64,000 bases of DNA, from contig JAWKHL010000002.1 of assembly GCA_041394845.1 (NCBI GenBank), forward strand, positions 496,001 through 560,000, written 5' to 3'. Below, piece by piece: positions 60,205 through 64,000 of the stretch. The notes beneath the pieces were generated by a model. The model saw only the letters and a program-made list of their open reading frames with translations. It was not told the DNA's origin and searched no databases. Position numbers and translations under genes: made by a program. The stretch's first letter is position 1. Every line of letters begins with the position of its first letter. Origin of the DNA: JAHCHG01 sp041394845 (GTDB lineage: Bacteria; Acidobacteriota; Blastocatellia; Pyrinomonadales; Pyrinomonadaceae).

Positions 60205-61236
60205 CTATCTGAAGAAAACCGGATGCGTTTGCGAACCGTGGATCTTGACGTGGCAGATCGTGCAGTTCTGATACCTGACGTTGTCCTGACGATGGAAACT
60301 CGGTGCGTTCGGGGCCAGATCTTCAAAGATCGAACTGTGGCATTCCAGACAAAGCTGCCGGACCTGATTTCGTTTGAGCATCTTTGGATTGGCCGACCCG
60401 TGCGTGTTGTGACAGGTGGCGCAGCCCTCGACCGTGATCGGCAGGTGTTCGTAAACGAAAGGACCTTTTTTGTCGGTGTGGCACTTGACGCAGGCGGCGT
60501 CTCCGCCGACGGCCAGCCGGGCGTTTTTCAGTTCGAATTCCCCGTGAGCGTTGTGGCAGTCGCTGCATTTCATCTGTCCTTCCAGAACCTTGTGATGAAA
60601 CGGCTGGCTGAACTGAGCCTTCATCTCATTGTGGCAACTCAGGCACAACTGCGGTTCCGAAACTTTCAGCATCGCCAATGTTCCGGTCCCCGGTTTGTTG
60701 TCGGAATTGATCCCGGCCAAAGTGACCGAACCGATCTGGGTCGGATGACTCTCGGCTCCGTGGGCCGTGTGGCAATCGGTACAGCCGACGTTGTTGCGCC
60801 AATGGTCGCTCCGGCGGAATTTGTTGTGGTCCTCTTTGCCGGCGTGGCAGGTCAGACAGGTTTCGGAGATCTCTTTCGACGTTTTGTTTTTGAACGATAT
60901 GATCTTGGTCAGATCGGTGGCGTCTTCGAGATGGTCTTTGCCGGGGCCGTGACACGATTCGCAGCCCTGAACCTTTCCCTTCCAACTGGCCAACTGAGAA
61001 AGTTTGGCGTGTTTGGTTTCCGAAAAGCTCTTGAACTGATCTTCATGACAGTCGCGGCACGATTCGCTTCCGACGTAATCGTCATCATTTGTGTTCGGCA
61101 GAACTTCGGGAATATTCGTACTGTCGATGCCGTCGTTTCCGTCAACCCTGGAAAAGGTTCCGGATATGCCCCAGAAGACCAGAATAAGCGTAAAGATACC
61201 AAGCAAAGCGAGTTTGATGTTTTTTGTCGAAGCCAT
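60205..61236 (-). CDS. DmsE/MtrA-like periplasmic decaheme cytochrome c
   Basis: A 343-residue protein from the ATG at 61236 (GGAGG 7 bp upstream). A signal or anchor helix (IKLALLGIFTLILVFWGISG) precedes exactly ten CxxCH motifs: CRDCH, CESCH, CLTCH, CTDCH, CLSCH, CSDCH, CVKCH, CATCH, CLECH and CTICH, with YVGSESCRDCHEDQFKSFSETKHA and CHNAHG/CHTAHG patterns typical of the DmsE/MtrA family. It should fill an MtrB-type barrel; that barrel gene is 27 bp downstream. The pair forms the core of a trans-outer-membrane electron conduit used for metal reduction, extracellular DMSO/iodate-type reduction or oxidation. The promoter carries two Crp-type operators. Confidence 0.88.
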   Translation of the reverse strand: MASTKNIKLALLGIFTLILVFWGISGTFSRVDGNDGIDSTNIPEVLPNTNDDDYVGSESCRDCHEDQFKSFSETKHAKLSQLASWKGKVQGCESCHGPGKDHLEDATDLTKIISFKNKTSKEISETCLTCHAGKEDHNKFRRSDHWRNNVGCTDCHTAHGAESHPTQIGSVTLAGINSDNKPGTGTLAMLKVSEPQLCLSCHNEMKAQFSQPFHHKVLEGQMKCSDCHNAHGEFELKNARLAVGGDAACVKCHTDKKGPFVYEHLPITVEGCATCHNTHGSANPKMLKRNQVRQLCLECHSSIFEDLAPNAPSFHRQDNVRYQNCTICHVKIHGSQTHPVFFR

Positions 61237-61303
61237 TGTTTTGCCTCCATTTTCGCCCTGGTGTTTTGACTGCTGGACCAAAGGTAATTTTTTTTCTGCC
61301 ATC

Positions 61304-61371
61304 ATTTTAAAGAGACGCAAAAAGCTTGTAAGTGAGCAATGTCACTATCATTTGTGACACAGGTCACAAAT
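61304..61371 (-). promoter_or_regulatory. Promoter of the decaheme-porin operon with two Crp-type operators
   Basis: On the minus strand CTTACA (61332-61327), 17 bp, TAAAAT (61309-61304) give a start near 61297. AGTGA-GCAATG-TCACT (61331-61346) is centred at -41.5 and TGTGA-CACAGG-TCACA (61353-61368; 9-bp perfect arms 61350-61358 / 61363-61371) at -63.5, exactly 22 bp further. Confidence 0.72.
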
Positions 61372-61395
61372 CTGGTTTTTGGCGACGGGAAATTC

Positions 61396-61860
61396 TTAAA
61401 AGATCATCGAGGCAAAGGTCTGAAAGCTTTTGTTGAGGTTCCACCCGAGCAGTTTCAACACTCGGAAACAGACTTCGGGATGATCTTCGAGAAAACGGTT
61501 GAAATCGGCTTTTTCGATGAACTCGAACCGGCAGGGCGTCAGGGTTCTGACCGTCAACCGGAAAGGCTGACCGGCGATCGTTTCCGTCAGCCCGATGATC
61601 TCATTCTTTTGGGCCTTCCGGCGAATTTTCCGGTCGTTTAATCGATTGAAAATAATAATGTCGGCTTTGCCTTCGATGAGCACGTGAATATCCGGTTCCC
61701 GGCCTTCTTTGATGATCCTATGTTGTTCCGGAATTCGCCTTATGGAGGTGATCGCCGACAGGCTTTGGCGGGCATTTGGGGAAAGATCGCGAAATAGGAT
61801 TTCGGCGGAAAAGGGGTCGCCTAGAAAATGTCCCTGAATTTCAAAATCTTGGAAAGCCAT
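61396..61860 (-). CDS. Stand-alone cyclic-nucleotide-binding-fold protein
   Basis: A 154-residue protein with the cNMP-binding beta-roll (IIKEGREPDIHVLIEGKADIIIFNRL..., NEIIGLTETIAGQPFRLTVRTLTPCRFEFIEKADFNRFLEDHPEV) and a C-terminal helix but no DNA-binding domain. The phosphate-binding cassette lacks the usual Arg/Ser (here GLTETIAGQPF), so cAMP/cGMP binding is doubtful. It resembles the sensor half of the adjacent Crp/Fnr regulator and may be a partner, antagonist or redox/ligand sensor. It lies between that regulator and the decaheme gene on the same strand and has its own Crp-type operator pair. Confidence 0.8.
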   Translation of the reverse strand: MAFQDFEIQGHFLGDPFSAEILFRDLSPNARQSLSAITSIRRIPEQHRIIKEGREPDIHVLIEGKADIIIFNRLNDRKIRRKAQKNEIIGLTETIAGQPFRLTVRTLTPCRFEFIEKADFNRFLEDHPEVCFRVLKLLGWNLNKSFQTFASMIF

Positions 61861-61890
61861 GGCAGTTGCTCCGGACTTTTTTGGCTTTCC

Positions 61891-61954
61891 ATTTTCTCAC
61901 TTTCGGGTCAAAGCGATTATGACGCCCGTCACACGAACAGGTGATGAAAATCAC
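61891..61954 (-). promoter_or_regulatory. Crp-type operator pair upstream of the cNMP-fold gene
   Basis: TATGA-CGCCCG-TCACA (61918-61933) and GTGA-TGAAAA-TCAC (61941-61954) have centres 22 bp apart, like the pair before the decaheme gene. GAAAAT at 61891-61896 (minus) would give a start at 61884, putting the nearer site at -41.5. That -10 is weak. Confidence 0.6.
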
Positions 61955-61962
61955 ATTTTCTT

Positions 61963-62691
61963 TCAATTTTTTTTCAGATCGCTTTCGAAAGTCGCCGCCA
62001 GCTTTTGTTTGTCGATGATCATCTCGGAGCCTTTGATGCGGATCAGATGCTGTTCCTTAAAATTCTTCAAAAGCCGGGTTACCGTTTCGCGGGAGGTTCC
62101 GATCATCTGGGCGATCTCTTCGTGGGTGAAGGTGAGTTTCAAATGAACGCCTTCTTGATCCTCGGGACTCGTCGCACACCAGCCGAGAAATAAGGTGGCC
62201 AGTTTATCGGCGACCGATTTGGATAAGCCGAGGGAGCAAATTTGAAGATAGGCCGTCTGGCAGTTTTGGCCCAGCTGTTTGACGGCGCTGAGACAGGCTT
62301 CGGCATTGTGCCCTAAAAAAGCCAGGAAATCCGAATTTCTGACGAAGTTTACCTGACAGGGTTTGATCACCTCGGCCGTGGCGATATGGTTCGATTCCGA
62401 AATTGCCGAACTGAGACCGATGATTTCTCCGGGTTCGGCGATGTGCAAAATGATCACCTTTCCGTCTTTGGAGCAGGTTGAAAGCTTGATCCGCCCCTGA
62501 CACAGAATATACACTCCGTTGGAAGGCTGGCCCTGCATAAAAAGCGTCGAGCCTTCCGGGAACGCATGGGTGATTTTCAGGGATTCGAAGACCTTCAGAT
62601 TGGTTTCGCGGAGATTGCAAAAGAAATTGTCTCCCCGAAATTCACACTTCTCGCATTTATGCTCTATTTTTAGGCTTTTAAAATTCTTCAT
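61963..62691 (-). CDS. Crp/Fnr-family regulator with FNR-like cysteines and CRP-type recognition helix
   Basis: A 242-residue regulator (ATG at 62691, two codons after a TTG). N-terminal cysteines C13, C16 and C25 (CX2CX8C) and C112 in AEVIKPCQVNF correspond in position to the four [4Fe-4S] ligands of FNR (C20, C23, C29, C122). A cNMP-type beta-roll (about 30-125), a dimerisation helix and a C-terminal winged helix follow: FTHEEIAQMIGTSRETVTRLLKNF. The recognition segment SRETVTR matches CRP (SRETVGR) rather than FNR, predicting TGTGA half-sites, which occur upstream of neighbouring genes. An oxygen/redox-sensing activator of the cytochrome island is the best reading. The gap upstream to the thioesterase gene (147 bp) shows no operator. 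Confidence 0.88.
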   Translation of the reverse strand: MKNFKSLKIEHKCEKCEFRGDNFFCNLRETNLKVFESLKITHAFPEGSTLFMQGQPSNGVYILCQGRIKLSTCSKDGKVIILHIAEPGEIIGLSSAISESNHIATAEVIKPCQVNFVRNSDFLAFLGHNAEACLSAVKQLGQNCQTAYLQICSLGLSKSVADKLATLFLGWCATSPEDQEGVHLKLTFTHEEIAQMIGTSRETVTRLLKNFKEQHLIRIKGSEMIIDKQKLAATFESDLKKN

Positions 62692-62838
62692 TTTCAAATT
62701 TTCTGGCTTATTTTAGAAAATAATGAATAGGCGAAAATTATATACCAGAATCTTTGCTTTTTTAAAGTTTTTCCCCACCGGCCTGATTCCGGCGAAAGAG
62801 ATCGGCCGAAAAGCAAAGACGCGATCCGATCCGGTGTT

Positions 62839-63306
62839 TTACCACCGGTGATAGGCCGGATGCCCTTCCTTGACAACGACAAAAAGTCCCCGACAGGTAG
62901 CGCAGACTTTATCGTTGGCGATCAGTTCGGCCTCGACCGTGGCGCTCGTATCGGTCGATTCCACCACCCGCGCCTTCAGATGAATGACCGCATCCGAGGG
63001 CGTCGGGCGAAGAAGTTTGATCGAATAGTTGGCCGTTACGGTACAGTCGGGCCGGGCCTTGCCCCCCTTTTTCATCAGAAAATGCGCCGCCGCCCAGTTG
63101 GAGTGACAATCGAGAAGCGATCCGATGATTCCGCCGTTGAGCATTCCGGGAAATGCCTCGTGATGAGGTTCGGCCCGCCATTCGGCGACGTACTGATCGC
63201 CCTCGGCAAAACTCCTGATCCGCAGTCCCTTTTGATTGGCCGGCCCGCAACCGAAACAAATGCTTCCGGGTGCAAAGGTTTCCTGAATTGATTTTTCGTC
63301 GTTCAT
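62839..63306 (-). CDS. PaaI-type hotdog-fold thioesterase
   Basis: A 155-residue protein from the ATG at 63306; the frame is open to 63537 but that part lies in a repeat cluster. HHEAFPGMLNGGIIGSLLDCHSNWAAAHFL (about 47-76) is the hotdog-fold thioesterase core with the HGG-like NGG and catalytic Asp, followed by YSIKLLRPTPSDAVIHLKARVVES. An N-terminal CFGCGP (17-22) is typical of this subgroup, and the end has VCATCRGLFVVV. It probably hydrolyses an acyl-CoA in the cytoplasm; substrate unknown. No ribosome-binding site is visible. Confidence 0.85.
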   Translation of the reverse strand: MNDEKSIQETFAPGSICFGCGPANQKGLRIRSFAEGDQYVAEWRAEPHHEAFPGMLNGGIIGSLLDCHSNWAAAHFLMKKGGKARPDCTVTANYSIKLLRPTPSDAVIHLKARVVESTDTSATVEAELIANDKVCATCRGLFVVVKEGHPAYHRW

Positions 63307-63363
63307 AAGAATGGTTGATGGTTGATTGTTAATTTTTAATTGAACCTCTGCCTTTCGGATCAG

Positions 63364-63403
63364 GCCAAATCCGAAATCCGAAATCCAAAATCCGAAATCG
63401 CCA
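63364..63403. repeat. AAATCCGAAATC-type repeat cluster
   Basis: Four tandem units (CCAAATCCGAAATCCGAAAT and so on) lie upstream of the thioesterase start. It is the clearest copy of this family in the window. Confidence 0.65.
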
Positions 63404-63458
63404 ATGGTTTGTTTTCTGATCGGTTTTGACGTAAATTTATCACACTTCTCTGAAAAAA

Positions 63459-63504
63459 GGGCAGGCACAAGAAAAAAAGGCAGGCACAAGGGCGTGCCCC
63501 TACA
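63459..63504. repeat. GGCAGGCACAAG repeat
   Basis: GGCAGGCACAAG occurs at 63460-63471 and again at 63479-63490, the second running into GGCGTGCCCCTACA. The sequence GGCACAAGGGCGTGCC is a short hairpin. This type of GTAGGGGCACGCC sequence is a recurrent intergenic element in several phyla. Confidence 0.5.
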
Positions 63505-63537
63505 TTTGGCAAAAAATCGAAACTGGAGAAAAGGCAA

Positions 63538-64000
63538 ATGACGCTGGCGCTTATTGCAATCGTTTTTTTATCGTGGCTGGTCTTCGGATATTTTTCCTAC
63601 GGTCGCTGGGTGGCCAGACAGTTCGAACTCGACGACGGACGCGAAACGCCGGCCAACAAGGTCAACGACGGAGAGGATTTCGTCCCGACCAGACCGTTTT
63701 ATCTGTTCGGCCAGCATTTTTCGGCCATCTCGGCCGCCGGGCCGATAGCCGGGCCGATCCTCGCCTGTATGTATTTCGGCTGGTTGCCGTGTCTTTTGTG
63801 GATCGCGCTCGGCGTGGTTCTGATCGGCGCGGTGCACGATTTTTCGAGTCTGGCCTCTTCGGTCAGGCACGAGGCCAAATCGATCGCCGAGATCACCCGC
63901 GAAAAGCTCGGGACCGGAGCGGGCCGGGCGATGATGGCTTTTATCTGGATCGCACTGATTTATGTGATCGTCGCCTTTACCGACATTACGGCCGGGACTT
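63538..64000 (+). CDS. cstA: Carbon starvation protein CstA (peptide/pyruvate transporter), N-terminal part
   Basis: The first 154 codons of a polytopic membrane protein, cut by the right edge. ATG at 63538 with GGAGAAAAGG upstream. FGYFSYGRWVARQFELDD, the family block PTRPFYLFGQHFSAISAAGPIAGPILA (about 50-77), FGWLPCLLWIALGVVLIGAVHDF and AEITREKLG match CstA. Members import peptides or pyruvate during carbon limitation. A Crp-family site might be expected upstream, but I see none in 63307-63537. Confidence 0.92.
   Translation, partial: MTLALIAIVFLSWLVFGYFSYGRWVARQFELDDGRETPANKVNDGEDFVPTRPFYLFGQHFSAISAAGPIAGPILACMYFGWLPCLLWIALGVVLIGAVHDFSSLASSVRHEAKSIAEITREKLGTGAGRAMMAFIWIALIYVIVAFTDITAGT

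Overview
The window reads as a moderately GC-rich chromosomal segment from a free-living, didermic bacterium. Acidobacteriota (Blastocatellia-like) is my best guess. It rests on several traits together: DUF11-rich secreted giants, secreted proteins built from 29-residue RIHxVtpxF repeats, carboxypeptidase-regulatory/TonB-type barrels, a winged-helix/TPR regulator, a B12-dependent ribonucleotide reductase and many multiheme cytochromes. This is inference; no rRNA is present. Both ends are cut inside genes (a Wzz-type chain-length protein on the left, CstA on the right).

Layout. 0-6 kb (minus): an exosortase/PEP-CTERM block running polyprenyl synthase > exosortase > EpsI > PrsT-type TPR lipoprotein > a 69-residue PEP-CTERM-like peptide > Wzz. 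6-15 kb: housekeeping and accessory genes (flavin reductase, DEDDy exonuclease, YceH, a beta-helix protein, two tandem repeat paralogs, GNAT, GltX, tRNA-Ser). 15-25.5 kb: an outer-membrane barrel, a large membrane histidine kinase, a class IV aminotransferase, a degenerate copper-amine-oxidase-like protein and a hybrid kinase. 25.6-39.3 kb: a four-gene DUF11 export cluster preceded by a sigma-54-type promoter, three palindromic upstream sites and an NtrC-type regulator gene. 39.5-47 kb: DUF5675-like protein, winged-helix/TPR regulator, NrdJ with an NrdR-box pair on its promoter, Hsp33. 46.5-63 kb: a respiratory island with System II cytochrome c maturation (ResBC), two nine-heme proteins, a small cytochrome c, a membrane octaheme NapC/NirT-like protein, pyruvate phosphate dikinase, an MtrB/PioB-like porin, a DmsE/MtrA-like decaheme, a stand-alone cNMP-fold protein and an FNR-like regulator.

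How it fits together. The right third could form a quinol-to-outside electron route: NapC-like quinol dehydrogenase, periplasmic multihemes, then an MtrAB-like conduit, assembled by the adjacent ResBC system. The best hidden signal is regulatory. Near-perfect TGTGA-N6-TCACA operators precede three genes or operons of this island, each centred at -41.5 from a predicted start site. The neighbouring Crp/Fnr regulator has a CRP-type recognition helix (SRETVTR) but FNR-like cysteines. This suggests a local redox-controlled regulon.

A second theme is non-coding architecture. Several unrelated families of short degenerate repeats (GTGGTCAGTGATCG, AAATCCGAAATC, TTAACAATTAAC, GTGAAAGA types) fill intergenic spaces, often as inverted clusters. 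There are also a 42-bp perfect palindrome, a 110-bp REP/MITE-like element and several long hairpins.
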